DNA of 64,000 nt from Cryptomeria japonica (GCF_030272615.1 NC_081408.1:199437341-199501340); one strand, 5' to 3'. Shown: positions 33,339 through 45,139, numbered from the stretch's first letter. Numbers and translations are program-made. The notes: generated by a model from the letters alone, not told the origin.

Positions 33339-34310
33339 AGTCCTCTAAAAAAGGGCCCTTCTTGGGGCCTCATAATGGTCACCCAATTTGGGTGGGGACC
33401 TAGTTTATGTGTCGGAAATTCAATTTTTTTTTCAAATAGCAAGAATAAAAGGAGGTCTACCCCTCTCATTTCTAACCCTAAGCAATCACCTAACGAATTC
33501 AAGATCTCAATTTTACTCTAGCAAATTCAAGTGAACAAGCAATCAGTCTTGTATCAAGCATTGGAGCATAGGTGAAGTCAAGATTCAAGAATTGGAGATG
33601 ACATTCAATCATCTACGTTTTATGAAGAATATCTACATAAATCCCTATTTCCTTGTGAAGACAAACAAAATTTCATTAAAGGTATATCACTAGGTTTTCA
33701 TTCATTTTCAGCCTTTCCCTCATAAGGAAAATATTTTACTATAGTACTACATTTACGTTCTCAATTTAATTTCATTGTTAATTCCAAAACTACAGTTTGA
33801 CCTAAAGAAAACCCCTATTCCCAATAATTTTCACTTTTTCACTATGTGCAGGAATTGGTACAAAATTGTGTTTTAGAGGATTGACAGGATTCATAGAGAT
33901 GAATAGGTTCACCTTTTGAAGCTAAGAAATTTGGAGGACCAAGGAAACCACCACCACGATCCTAACAAATCAGGCCAAGCTTTTGGGAATAAATATAAAC
34001 CATCGTCTTCTACTCAGATCCAAGTTTGTGGCTCCGTACGATTACTGCAGCTTATTGTTTCTATCAATTTTCTTTAATAAGTCACCATTTTCCCCTAATC
34101 TTTAAATAATTCAAATTCATTTCAATTTAAGAGAAAGAAGAGCCCCATTTAGGAGGTATTGAATCTGATTAGAATCTTGATCTCTGAAGGTCAAATCTAT
34201 CAAATTCTTATTTTTCCCTAATGTAATGGTGAATTAAGAAAAAATAGTGATTTTATTGCATTTTATGGTGAAACCCTAATTTTCACCATCACAATTGTGT
34301 GCTCTTCAAT
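33339..34310 (+). other. Probable 5' LTR and leader of Copia-C, boundaries unclear
   Basis: The sequence leads directly into a tRNA-Met primer site at 34311, so at least its right part should be the 5' LTR, ending near 34308 (CTCTTCA). No second LTR copy is in the window, so the left limit cannot be fixed. No gene was recognised. Confidence 0.45.
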
Positions 34311-34322
34311 TGGTATCAGAGT
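34311..34322 (+). other. Primer-binding site of Copia-C, tRNA-Met type
   Basis: TGGTATCAGAGT, one base from the canonical TGGTATCAGAGC, followed by a copia gag. Confidence 0.8.
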
Positions 34323-34365
34323 GAAGTTTCCTTAGATAAATATTAACACCTCAAGGTAGATCAAA

Positions 34366-36110
34366 GATGACACACTTGATGGCTTTAAGATTTGAGGCTT
34401 GACAATATGTTTTGGATGGATATGAGTTCCTTTAGAATCTCCTAAGGGATTAGGATAGTAAGAAATCTTGTGAGAATAATGCCAAGGCTAGGAATGCTAT
34501 TATTTGTGTCTTAACTAACTCTTAGTATGTGAAAGTCATGAATTGAAAAATAGATAAGTATAGGTCAAATTGCATACAATCTATGAAGGAGATGAGAAGA
34601 CCAAGGAAGAAAAACTTGTAGAGCTTAGTTTGAAAGTCTAAAGATGAAGGAAGATGAAAATATTGGTACATTTTTTCTGCAAGTTAATGAGATAAGTTTG
34701 TTCCATTAGAGGACTTGATGAAGAAATAAAGGAACTAGTTATTGTAAATAAGATACTTAGATCTCTATCGCTAAGATTTTATCCTTAGGAATATGTAATT
34801 GAAGAAGATAAAGATTTGAACAAGTTGATTATGGATGAGTTGCATGGATCCTTGACTAATTATGGGGTGACTTTGAAAATGATAGATCCTTAAGGAAGGA
34901 TGCTACTTTCAAGGCGTCTAAGAAGGAAGATGAGTCAGATTATAGTGATGAATAAAATCTAGAAGAAGCAAACTTTGTCAAAAGATTGAAGAGAGGTTCT
35001 GATAAGTATAAGGTAAGTAACCTTTCAAATGTTTCAATTGTTAAGACATTTTATGGTTTAAGTGTCCCTATAAAAATTCTAACAATTAAGGTCAAAAAAT
35101 GGGAAGAAGCATTTCAATAAGAAGAGAAAATTTAACAAGAAGAAGAAGAGTTTATTTGCAAATAAAGATAGTGGATCATCTCATGAAAAAGAAGATAAAG
35201 TCACTTATAGAAATGATGGTGAGAAAGAAATTTTCATGGCTATGGAGACTCCAACTAGGAATACTAGAATGAAGTGAAGAGATGATGAAGTTGATCTTGT
35301 GGAAGAATTTCTTTGTGTTAGTAAAGAGATAAATAGATTAAAGAACATGATAGTTAACGAAGTGAAATTTTATGAAAAGTTGACTTGGAAACTTGAAAAA
35401 ATAGAAACAACATTCATTGAGTTGAAGGTTAAAATAGAAGAAGCAAAAAGGATTGAAGAAGTACTGGCAGAGAAACTGCTAAATAGAGTTAAGGATTGTG
35501 AAAATATAGAGGCAAAAATATTTGCATTGAGAAAAGATCTTGACAAAGAAAATAATCAGGTGAAGATGAAATTTGAAAAGAGTATAGAGATGTTGGATCC
35601 GATTATTGGAATTTATAGGTCACCACATATTAGAATCAGCATTGGTTTAATTGAAGAATTCAAACAAAACAATTCAGAACAATCTATGAAGTTAGGAGTA
35701 TTCAATCTAGAAAAAAAGGGATCCAAGAGTTCAAAATTAAAACAAGACGTGACAATTGAAATGAGCAGAAAGATGGCTGATGGTTTTACTCCTATCTGGA
35801 GGCAAAATAGGAGATCCAAAAGGCAAGCATGAATAAGACAAGCATTTAATACCAGGTTCAATTATTATTTTTTTGGATATTATTTTAATTGCAATCATTT
35901 TGGTCATAAGGCTGTGGATTGTAGGAAGGTCTAGTTACAAGAAATAACTTTATTAGAAAAAATGTGTTTTCTCCATTATTTAATTTTAATATCATTTTTC
36001 ATAAGTACAACAACTATGGTCATTTTTCAAGAAACTATAGAAGCAATTTTGTGAGCTCTCCTATTTAAAAATTAAAGGTAACAATTTTTTTAGTCAGAAC
36101 AGTGACCCTA
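34366..36110 (+). pseudogene. gag: Copia-C gag
   Basis: Strongly decayed, with many stops and frameshifts. The longest open piece, 35299-35832, is a charged coiled coil (RLKNMIVNEVKFYEKLTWKL) followed by LDPIIGIYRSPHIRISIGL, the decayed form of the Sirevirus gag motif seen in Copia-A. A zinc knuckle (FNCNHFGHKAVDC) follows at about 35885-35930 and a second, degraded one (YNNYGHFSRNY) at about 36005-36040. The upstream part shows gag phrases such as KARNAIICVLTN at about 34480-34515. Confidence 0.65.
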
Positions 36111-36120
36111 GAAAATTTTG

Positions 36121-36630
36121 GAAGAAGAAAATGGAGGAGCAGAAGACTACGAAGTCTCTAAAAGCTTAGACTACACTTTATGCCCAAAAGGAGAATAATT
36201 TGTAGATTATTGATAGTGGTTTCTCAAATCACATGACCGATAATAGGAGTATGTTCATTAACTTCAAGGAGATTGATATAGGAGAAATTACTCATGATAA
36301 AAATTCTATTGCCAAAATTTTTGGTAAGGGTACTTTTAATATTGATGGTGGTAAGATAAGAACCTACCATTTTATGTATGTAGAGGGTTTGGAACACAAT
36401 CTTTTGAGTGTAAGTTAGATGTGTGACAATGGCTACAGTCTATAATTAAATGAGAAGGGTTGTAAAATTAGGAAGAAAGATATTGAGGAGCTAGTTGCAG
36501 AAGGAAGAAAAATTGACAGTGATGTATATCATCCAAGTGAGGTAAATTGACATAATTATTTTGTTATACAAAAGATGAGTGTTGGATTTGGTAGAGAAGA
36601 TTGAGACATATCAAATTTCTTGATCTTGTG
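36121..36630 (+). pseudogene. pro: Copia-C protease and pre-integrase domain
   Basis: IIDSGFSNHMTDN near 36207-36245 is the copia aspartic protease active site. It is followed by the frame 36233-36418 ending in MYVEGLEHNLLSVS, the conserved pre-integrase signature. Further pieces (CDNGYSL, GCKIRKKD) continue with stops. The protease would process the gag-pol polyprotein. Confidence 0.8.
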
Positions 36631-36639
36631 AGAATTAGA

Positions 36640-37585
36640 TTGAAATAAATGGTTATAGACATTCTTAATATCGAGAACCCTCCATCTACAAGTTGTAAAC
36701 CATGTCATGAAGGAAAGTATACAAATACTAAATTCCTTGTTAAGGAGCATTTTCCCACAAAACCATTAGATTTGATTCATGCTGATTTATGTGGTCCTAT
36801 GAGGACAAAGAGATTACAAGGTGACAAGTATTTTATTATGCTCATTTATGATTGTTATAGAATGTCTTGGATTGATTTTATCAAAGAAAAATCAGATTAT
36901 TTCAAGAATTTTAAGGGCTTTAGAGATTTGGTAGAAAATTAAATTGGAAGAACAATCAAGTGTTTGAGATATGAAAGGGGTAGAGAGTCTACTTTTGATA
37001 CATTTTAAGCGTACTATACAAATCATGGACTCTAGAGATAATATTCAACACCTGGAACTCCACAAAAAAATGGAGTGGTGAAAAGAAAGAACCATACTAT
37101 TCAAGAGATGGCTAGAACCATGTTTAAGTAGGCACAATTACCAGATTTGTACTAGGGAATATCTTGTTATACACTAGTATATATTTTAAATAGAACATAG
37201 ATCAGACCAAGGACTACAATGATACCATTGAATTAATGAAATTGGATATTGACATCTATTGGCTATTTTAGAATCTTTGGAAGTAAGAGCTACATCAAAA
37301 ATAAAGATGAGAATTTGGGTAAATTTGAGTCTAGATTTGCTGAAGGTATTTTTCTTGATTATTTAATGATAATAAAATCATAAAAATGTTATAACAATAT
37401 ATTGAGGAGAGTAGTAGAAAGTGAAAATGTAAGTGTTGATGAAACAATACAATCACCCGAGGTTTTGGGAATATGACAAGGTCAATTCTATCCGTAGAAT
37501 TAAAGAGGACTCCATAAGTGTGTAAGAGATAAAAAATATCAAAACTCCAAATAGGTATGTCCAAAAGAGCCATTATAAAGATTGT
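36640..37585 (+). pseudogene. int: Copia-C integrase, cut by Gypsy-B
   Basis: CKPCHEGKYTNTKF gives the CC half of the zinc finger. LDLIHADLCGPM holds the first catalytic Asp. ECLRY-type sequence at the second Asp is altered (LRYERGRES), and PQKNGVVKRKNHTI has Lys where the catalytic Glu is expected. The C-terminal linker reads RYVQKSH up to the insertion point at 37585. Several stops are present. Inactive. Confidence 0.8.
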
Positions 37586-38657
37586 TGTTTGCATGAAATA
37601 TGGAATCTGCATCTACAACACAAACACTCAATATATCATTACATGCATGGTTAGTTGATCAAAATCAATAAATGTAAAACAATGACAAATTGACCTAATG
37701 CCTCCTAAAAGATGTGAGTATAGATTTGCTTTTAGATTTGTCTAAGCAATACCAATGACTTGACTACACCAAGACAGAGGATTTAATCCATATGAATGCA
37801 AACTAGATGAATGCAAGATCAACAAATTAAGCTACATAATCCAAAATGACATAAGATACATGATTGTATGTATGATTAATCTAAGATGCTATTTATGCTA
37901 GATGATTGAGATAAAATAATGACTATAGTAATGATGCTAAAATATAGGATGCAAGGGATATTTATTACTCCAAAATAAGGGGTATTTATAGGAATTACAA
38001 GGCCAAAGCTGAGGTGGGAGGAATTGACGGTCCAGATTTGATCTGAAGATATCAAAGGATAAGATTGCGGAAGTTGGAGAAGAGGTTGGAGGAATGGACA
38101 CTTGTCATCTCTTTGGTGACAAGTGTCAAGGAACCTTGCTCATGAGAGGGCAAGTGTCCAATAGAGGAGACATGCAAAAAACGTTCCATGTGTCTCAAGG
38201 GGAGAATATCCAACCCATTAGAGGTTAGGATAAAAGAGGTTAGGATGTGCAAGATAGGATAGGGTTAGTTAAACCCAGGATTAGATAGAATGAGTTAGGT
38301 TAGAGGGTGGTTAGGTTAGGTGGTTGGAGTTAGGAGCCGTGTGCTCATTTGAATTTAGAAATTCAAATATTAGGAAAAGATAATTAATTTCAACAAATCA
38401 TGATTTGATTTGCTTTAACTAATTATGAGATTATAAGAGTGAATTTAAAATGGGGGGAGGATTAATTAACTTAGATTAATTAATCAAAGGGGAATTAATG
38501 AAATGAAATTAATGAATAAATCCTTATATTTATTTATAAGTAGACTGAATGGGGAAATTAATCAAATTATTTGTGAATACAATTAATTAGGAAAGGTTAT
38601 TGATTAAATAACTACGTATTTAATTAATTATCTTCAGACCATTTTTAGGTGTATATA
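37586..38657 (-). repeat. Gypsy-B 3' LTR (left copy)
   Basis: TGTTTGCATGAAAT to GGTGTATATA, homologous throughout to 59598-60657. A minus-strand TATA-like box, CCTATAAATAC, is at 37982-37992. Confidence 0.85.
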
Positions 38658-38702
38658 TTTTTCCCCTCTTTGAAGCGTGTGTGATGACGCGTTGGTTCAA
38701 AG
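38658..38702 (-). promoter_or_regulatory. Gypsy-B polypurine tract and hairpin
   Basis: The minus strand reads AAAGAGGGGAAAAA next to the LTR. 38668-38702 folds as CTTTGAA with TTCAAAG and an inner GCGT/ACGC stem. The hairpin is structurally like those of Gypsy-A and Gypsy-D but with a different inner stem. Confidence 0.6.
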
Positions 38703-38930
38703 AAAAATCTCAATTTGATGCGGATTTGATTTCGATGTGATGCCTCAAATGTTGATTGATAGAATATGATGTGAGAATTCCCCCTCAGGAGATCAATTGA
38801 GAGAATTGACAGTTGAATTGTTTGGATTTGTGCAAAATTGATTTCCCAATAAAATTTACTTGATTCCTGCAACTTTGGTTGATAAACGTGTCATTTCTCT
38901 GATGACTTTGATGTTTTGCTTGAATTGATG
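38703..38930 (-). other. Remnant of the Gypsy-B 3' internal region
   Basis: Includes ATTCCCCCTCAGGAGATCAATTG, aligned in position with ATGCCCCCTCGAG...ATTGG in Gypsy-A and Gypsy-D. No PMD gene survives here. The exact junction with Copia-H is not visible; I place it near 38930. Confidence 0.5.
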
Positions 38931-39096
38931 ATTTATTAGTAGGATGAGAAAGTTCAAAGACAAGAATCATATGCTCAGGGGGAGCCCTTCATATTTTTGG
39001 TAAACATTCTTTTTGGTAAAAATTTTTTGGACTACACATTTTGGACACTTTTTGAAATTTCTCATGAGTGTTGCCATGAATGCCAAAGGGGGAGAT

Positions 39097-39905
39097 TGTT
39101 GGCATATGGACACTCCAATGAGACATTGTATGTGATTGAAGGTTTTGTCATTGATGGCAACCTTGCAATCCTATGGCACCGACAAGACATCATATTGGCA
39201 AAGCATTACATAGGCAAGACAGTGCACCGACATCAACAAGATCACTCTACACCGGCACCGACACCGGTACAAAAGAAAAGATGTATACCGGCATAAAGGC
39301 CGACAGGATTTTTGATATGTAATATTTTGTTTATTATTATAAGCTGACTTGGAAAATTGTAAAATGACTCTTGTATATAAAGGAGATCATTGTATACATT
39401 TAGAGAGGTAATGTAGCGAGCATAAAGAAAATTATTAGGCAGACCTAATGTGCGAATTATAGGTCAAGTGTATATGTAAAGAATAGAGTTAGAACCGGTA
39501 CTGAATCTAGCATTGGAGATGCTATTGTAAAGCAGTACAAGTAATTGGATTAGTATAATCCTCATTGTAAGTCAGTGTGACTTCTCATTGAGCAGTGAGC
39601 TCTAGGCAGTTGGCCTTCCTACATGTGCAGGCCCCTATTGTAAGTAATATTCTCTTATTGTCCAGTGAGTGAATATTGTGGGTCACAAATCCCACCGAGG
39701 TTTTTCCCACACTAGGTTTCCTCATTAAACATCTTGTGTTATGGTGTTCTTTTCATGTGGAAGTTTCTGATTCTGTTTATTGCATTAATTCTTGCATACC
39801 GGTATACTGCTATTTTATGTTCTACATGTTTTAACTTAACAAATTCTTATCACCGGTTAGATACTGATTAACCCCCCCCTCTCAGTATCTGTGGGAATCC
39901 TAACA
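39097..39905 (+). repeat. LTR of the Copia-A/H family, first copy in Copia-H
   Basis: TGTTGGCATATGG to GGGAATCCTAACA, 809 bp, preceded by the polypurine tract AAAGGGGGAGAT. TATA box TATATAAAG at 39374-39382. Confidence 0.85.
39374..39382 (+). promoter_or_regulatory. TATA box in the Copia-H LTR
   Basis: CTTGTATATAAAGGAGATCATT. Also recognisable as TATATAAGAG at 54001 in the second LTR, and decayed in Copia-A. Confidence 0.55.
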
Positions 39906-40812
39906 CAAGACAGGCTCAGGCTATCAAAGAAGATGTACTAAAACAAACCGGTATCACTGCAGATGAGTTGGACGCACTACAACCTGAAACTCACCTTTCA
40001 CCAGTAGCCACTTCTTCAGAGAGCGATATGCCTACGACATTTAAAAGAGTTGTAAGGAAAAGAGAACCTTCACCGGTATCCACACCTTCACCTAGAAGAA
40101 CCAAGCAAAACCAACAGGCAGTGAGGTCTCTAGTCAAGAAGACAACTCCTAAGAAGAAGAAGTTGACACCAAAGAAGAAGACTCAACAAAATATTGCTCC
40201 GATTGACAAACTGTTAGATGAAATCATAGAAGGAGGAAAAATCAAAAACATCAACAAACTATATGACTCACTATTAGTTGATGATAAAGAAAAGGTTGAA
40301 AACAATGTTATTTTACACTTGGATATGTACAAGAAGTTCTTAATGCAAGTTGTAGATGAACTCCCAGATGAACTATTCAAGAGATTGGAAGCAAGAAGAC
40401 AAGCTGTGGTAGAGCTTGACAAGAAAATAAAAATTGAGAAATTACTTGTTGTCTACCCAGTTAACTCACCGAAGGAAATAGATGATCTAATTGTAAAAGC
40501 TAACTGGTCAGTATTCTCTACTGCACACTGACATATTGCACTAATGGTTGGAAGAATAAATGAGGTTGCATAAGAAACTGCAAATGGATGGGATATATTC
40601 CTTATTGAGAAAGAAAAACAGGAAGAGTATAGAAACCCCAAGCCAATCAAAGTTTACCAAAAGGACAAAGATAAAGGAAAAGGGAAGGTTGGTGGACCTC
40701 CAAGCATCAAAATAAGAGATAATTTATCCCCACCACCTCTGATTAATCCACTGATAGCAACAACTGAATATCAACCGGCTGATGAAAGTATGGATGTATC
40801 ACAAGAGGATAC
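39906..40812 (+). pseudogene. Copia-H extra ORF, N-terminal piece
   Basis: Starts in mid-gene at the LTR junction and reads in one frame to the Gypsy-D insertion at 40812, with stops near 40529 and 40571. The segment 39968-40531 aligns throughout with the Copia-A extra ORF (LQPETHLSPV, the KR/SP-rich linker, TQQNIAPIDKLLDEI, VILHLDMYKKFLMQV). It then continues where Copia-A is truncated, through a Lys/Gly-rich stretch and a Pro-rich stretch. The start of the protein, with the FFWLD-type domain, is missing. Confidence 0.7.
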
Positions 40813-41663
40813 TATATATGGTGAAAATGGATAACAATAACATTGAAAGACTAAATGAATTCAACCACAAAACCCTACCCTAACAACAATAAAGATCCAC
40901 CATAACATATGAAGATTACCTAAACCCTACCCTAACAACAACAAAGATCCACCATAACATATGAAGATTACCTAAGACAATGCAAATCAAATGAAATCAC
41001 AAAGATTATACCATCAAAATGTCCAATAGGGTTTGGATCTCCATTCTTCCTATCTCCATTGATCTTGCTTGATATATTTGCTCTCAGATTTTATGTGTGC
41101 ACAAGAGCTCAACAAAGAATGAAAGTGTGGTTGCAAGTAGGCTTGATCACATATGCAAGTTCGAAAGTGTAGTCGGGGAGTCAACTGATTGGGATGCATA
41201 GATTGATTCATTAGGGTTGATAATGAAGAAAGAATCTCCTTATATAGAAGACATCATAAGAAATGGAGGGATAAGATTGAGAGGTGTAAAAAGGTCGGCT
41301 ATGATTAGAGGGTAGGTAAAGAAAATAAGAAAATAATGAGAGGGTAGGTAGTGTATGAATTAAGAGATGAATGACATGTGTCATGGGTAGAAAAGGCTAA
41401 TGAATTAATTAAATAAATAAAGATTCATTTAATTAATAGAAGAAGTGGGATCAATTAAAAAAATAAGATATTTATTTAATTTAGGAAAAAGGATAATTTA
41501 AATAAATAAATGTATTTATTTAAATGAGAAATAAGGCTAGAAGAGGATAAATGAATTAATTAAATAAATAAAGATTTATTTAATTAATAGAAGAATTAGG
41601 CTAAAGTAATTAAATAAATAAAGATATTTATTTAATTAGACAGGACAATTTTAGGTGTCTACA
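40813..41663 (-). repeat. Gypsy-D 3' LTR (left copy)
   Basis: TATATATGGTG (from TGTATATGGTG) to TTTTAGGTGTCTACA. Contains a 52-bp tandem duplication absent from the other LTR, and a minus-strand TATA box CTATATAAGG at 41238-41250. Confidence 0.9.
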
Positions 41664-41708
41664 TTTTGCCCCTCTTTGAGACAATGGAGCTTGTCGCGTT
41701 GTTTCAAA
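41664..41708 (-). promoter_or_regulatory. Gypsy-D polypurine tract and hairpin
   Basis: The minus strand reads AAAGAGGGGCAAAA beside the LTR. 41675-41708 pairs TTTGAGACAA with TTGTTTCAAA around a 14-base loop. Confidence 0.7.
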
Positions 41709-41914
41709 TAAAATAATATGAACGGATACAAAGTTGCCCCAAGATGGGAATGATATGCCCCCTCGAGAGATTGGATGAAAATGTCTGAAAAGATGGCAGA
41801 CAATCTCTCGATAAGAAATAAAGGCTAGAATGGACTGACCGAATAAAGTGACAAAGTCACGAGATAAAGAAGATTGACTCGGGAGATGAGGGATAGGACT
41901 AGGGCTAGAGAAGT

Positions 41915-41925
41915 CTATAAAATAG
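41915..41925 (+). promoter_or_regulatory. TATA box for the antisense PMD gene of Gypsy-D
   Basis: CTATAAAATAGG lies 251 bp from the polypurine tract and 99 bp before the ATG at 42014. It is on the plus strand, opposite to gag-pol. Confidence 0.55.
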
Positions 41926-42013
41926 GCCATGAGGGGAATACCTCCTCATTGTCATCCACACATCCAAGAGATTAGAGTGCAGAGAGAGAATAGAGCAGCA
42001 ACAGTCAACAACG

Positions 42014-43345
42014 ATGGTAATGGTACATAGATTCGATCGCGTTTGCCGATTTCAGAGGCCAACCAATTCAGGAGAGCCGGTAAGTACCACAAAACCTCTT
42101 TATACTTTGTCGCAATAAATGTTGTCATTAATGCATGCTAGGTAGTGCAATAAATGTGCTTTAGGTATGTCTAGAAAAATGTCAAGCGGGGGGGGAAAAT
42201 GTTAAGGCATGTCTACGTTAGTGCCAGACGCGTCTAGGTTAGCTAGGCGTGTCTGTGTCATGAATGCACATTTATGTCTTCAAGGTCAAATCAGCAGTTC
42301 TGTGATGAACATACACTGTTGATTGGATAAGTTTCTGAGAGGATACACTCAAGAAGGTCCTCTAGGGAAGACTAGGATAGAAAATAGGGCTAGGATTGAC
42401 AATTTTGTGATAGAACATACGTTGCCAATCAAGAAGCTACTCAAGAGGATACACTCAAGCAGAGCCTTAGGATAGGCTAAATCGAGGCACTTTGTGATGA
42501 ACAATGAGTACCGAGACATAGTACTTTGTGATGAACAGGGAGTACTAATATGAGCACCACTTTGTGATGAAAAGTGAGTGCAAAATATGAGCAGCACTTT
42601 GTGATGAACAGTGAGTGCAAATATGGGCAGCACTTTGTGATGAACAGTGAGTGCAAATATGGGCAACACTTTGTGATGGACAGTAAGTGCAAAAAAATGT
42701 AGTACTTTGTGATGAATAGGGAGTACCACTAGGATAAACAACAACACTTTGTGATGAACATTGAGTGTCACTAGGATAGAGTGCCATATGATAGATATAA
42801 GCACTAAGATAATAAGCAACATTTTGTGATGAACAGGGAATGCCACTATGATTGACACAGTTGATTTTCTTGACTACAGGAGGACCTACCTATGCTGGAG
42901 TCATAGGAGAGATTCCCATTGTCTCAGAGTTTACGACCAAAGCTGACATTTGAAGATAAAGAAGCGATTGAGGTTATGGGCTTGCGCCATATTCTATATG
43001 TGCCTGAGTTTTGGGTGAACATGGGGTTGCTGACTGTGCTAGCTGAGAGATGGCACTCAGAGACATGTACACTTCATTTGTCGATGGGTGAGATGACAAT
43101 CACCTTAGAGGATGTATATTAGGGTACCGAGGATACCAATTGATGGGGAGTTAGTTCCCTATGATTGAGATGGAGACAGGGATGCACTGAGATGAGTGTT
43201 CCAGGATCCAGAATTGGAGATGAGGGTGGGACAAGTGGCGTGGGATACCATGACATGGACAGGATTAACACTACCAGCAGTACTGGCAGGAGTGATTAGT
43301 GGGTTCTTATGTATCAGTTTGGTACCATTTTGTATGATGATGTAG
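42014..43345 (+). pseudogene. Spliced PMD gene antisense to Gypsy-D, truncated
   Basis: Exon 1 is 42014-42079 (22 codons, ATG in good context, AACGATGG). The donor CCG then GTAAGT starts an intron at 42080, and a pyrimidine-rich acceptor (TTGATTTTCTTGACTACAG) ends it at 42879. Exon 2 begins at 42880 in the same phase. After one in-frame TAG it reads SLRPKLTFEDKEAIEVMGLR, then GLLTVLAERWHSETCTLHLS and GEMTITLEDVY, an unmistakable plant mobile domain. A one-base shift near 43121 follows, then further PMD sequence (IPIDGELVPYD, VISGFLCISLVPF) to about 43345, where the gene is cut off. The intron holds a 36-bp minisatellite. PMD proteins are nuclear and linked to silencing. A PMD carried by a retroelement could influence host silencing, but that is inference. 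Confidence 0.7.
42481..42870. repeat. 36-bp minisatellite inside the PMD intron
   Basis: About nine units built on CACTTTGTGATGAACAGTGA followed by GTGCAAATATGGGCAG, nearly identical in the middle (42595-42665) and drifting at both ends. No spacers, so not a CRISPR array. On the minus strand it reads as repeated VHHKVLPIFALT, which is a by-product. Confidence 0.85.
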
Positions 43346-44875
43346 ACACCTGCGGGTGATTGTAGCCATATTATTTTGAGATATATATAAGATGATTCAT
43401 CTTTGCAGAAGCTATATGCATGTGTACCTATGTGATGTTTCTATGTGATGCAAATATGTACATGAGGAAATGCAATATTTTTGTTCTTTTATGTTTTTTA
43501 TATGTTATGCCAATGCAAATGTGAATGTATGAAATATAAATGAATATGATGATGATGTAAAATGTGCTAACATGTGTTGTGTGCAGGATGTGATGCAATT
43601 GTGATATCTATATGTATGCATGAAATGCTTGATATGTGATAATGCAGGTGCAACTACATGAAATGCAAATGTTTTTGGCGTGTCATTATACTCAGTCATG
43701 TGATAGCAGGCTACACAGACTCAAGAAGGATGATGGAAGTCAATCTAGAAAGGGGGATGGAAGATAGAAGATATGAAAGTGAAAGAACTTCTTGTGCGTT
43801 ATCATCATTGAGCTTTATTATGGCAAAATAGGTTATGACAATCGAGGCATATGTTCAACCCAGAAAGTCATTGTACCTATTTGCATGGAGATCAGATAGT
43901 CGCAAACAAGGAATGCCCTAGTTCGTACTAGACTCATAGTGTCCTCATATCCTTGGACAAGTCATAGCATTACTAAGAGTCAATCCACAGACAACAAAAG
44001 AAAAAAAAAAGGTGACAATACCCCATCCCCGCCTTTCTAGTCAAAGACATCCTGGAGATAGAATCTCTAGTCAAAGACATCTTGGAAAAGCTAAAAGACA
44101 TGTCACCAAAAGATAAAATCAAAAGAAAACCAAGACTCAAAACCAACATCCATTGTAGTCCTCAAGTTTAGTGTCTCTTGTCACTTGTATAAGTCTATTT
44201 GATTGTGGTCATAATGTTTACTTTCACAAACAGATAGATAGCACTGAACCATAATGTTGTTTGAGTTTGTTCAAAGATTTGATTTGTTGAATCCCATTGC
44301 TGTTGTGTCTCATCTGAAACTGACCAAAATCATGAAATCGATACTTTATTGTGGAGAAGACGTAAATTTATTGCAGATTGGCGATGCAAATGTTGCTTTA
44401 TTGTGGATTATGTGCGGATAGACTGAAGAAAACTAGAAGAAGTTGTACTCCTCAGAACATGTGATGCTCTCAGTTCCACACCCATCAATAGACGTAGGAT
44501 TTACCTTAGCCACATATAGGATCTAATTTATTATGGATGGAAAGGGATGAAAAGGAATGTTTATTATGAATGGCGAACCAATCTTGGGTAGATCAATAAC
44601 AAGCCATGATGGGAGTGGGTAAGTTTATTATGGATGGAGAGGTTGTGAGTGTGTGCAAAGTGAAAGGATGAAAGTGAATCCCAAAGGAGAGAGGATCAAT
44701 GTCTCTACGCATGGCACTGGTGACCCAGTTTTCACCATGGTACTTTCCCAGGGCGCCACCGAAGTGGTTTTCACTGTTGGACAAAATGTTTTTCTATTTT
44801 TTCAGTATTTTGATTTTTTTGTATTTTTGTATTTTTGTATTTTTTTGTATTTTTGAATTAGGATACTTTGAAGAG
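43346..44875. other. Gypsy-D non-coding region between PMD gene and pol end
   Basis: No gene recognised. Contains an A10 tract near 43997, and a run of GTATTTTT units at 44800-44860 comparable in place to the T-rich repeats of Gypsy-A. Confidence 0.45.
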
Positions 44876-45131
44876 CTATGTGTAAAACCTGCAAAGGTGC
44901 ATGTTGTTGATAGGATCCTCCAAAGGTTCACCCTCTGTGGTTGAGAGCTGATATGCACCAGATCCATATGCTGCTGTGATTATGTAAGGACCAAGCCAGT
45001 TCGGTTTGAACTTACCCTTCCTCTCTCTGTCTTGTTGATTTTTAGGATTTTCTCTGAGAACTAAGTCACCCACCTCAAGTGTATGAGGCTTAACCTTATG
45101 ATTGTAGCTGCATTATTCCTTGACTGAATGA
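44876..45131 (-). pseudogene. int: Gypsy-D integrase C-terminal fragment
   Basis: VGDLVLRENPKN, GKFKPNWLGPYII and PINNMHLCRFYT form the GPY/F-type C-terminal module that closes gypsy integrases. One stop lies just before GDLVL. Integrase core, RNase H and reverse transcriptase are absent upstream. The preceding frame ends at 45140, so a large internal deletion joined the post-protease spacer to the last 80 or so codons of pol. Confidence 0.75.
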
Positions 45132-45139
45132 TATGTAGC

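Noticed and set aside
39097-39905. Copia LTR as a solo LTR
   Set aside because: It is preceded by a copia 3' internal end with a polypurine tract and followed by extra-ORF sequence, and no target duplication flanks it.
42481-42870. Regular 36-bp repeats resembling a CRISPR array
   Set aside because: Units are contiguous with no unique spacers, drift gradually, and lie in a plant retrotransposon intron. This is a minisatellite.
44653-44944. Short plus-strand frames with Phe/Leu/Cys runs as a membrane protein
   Set aside because: They are translations of a T-rich simple repeat.
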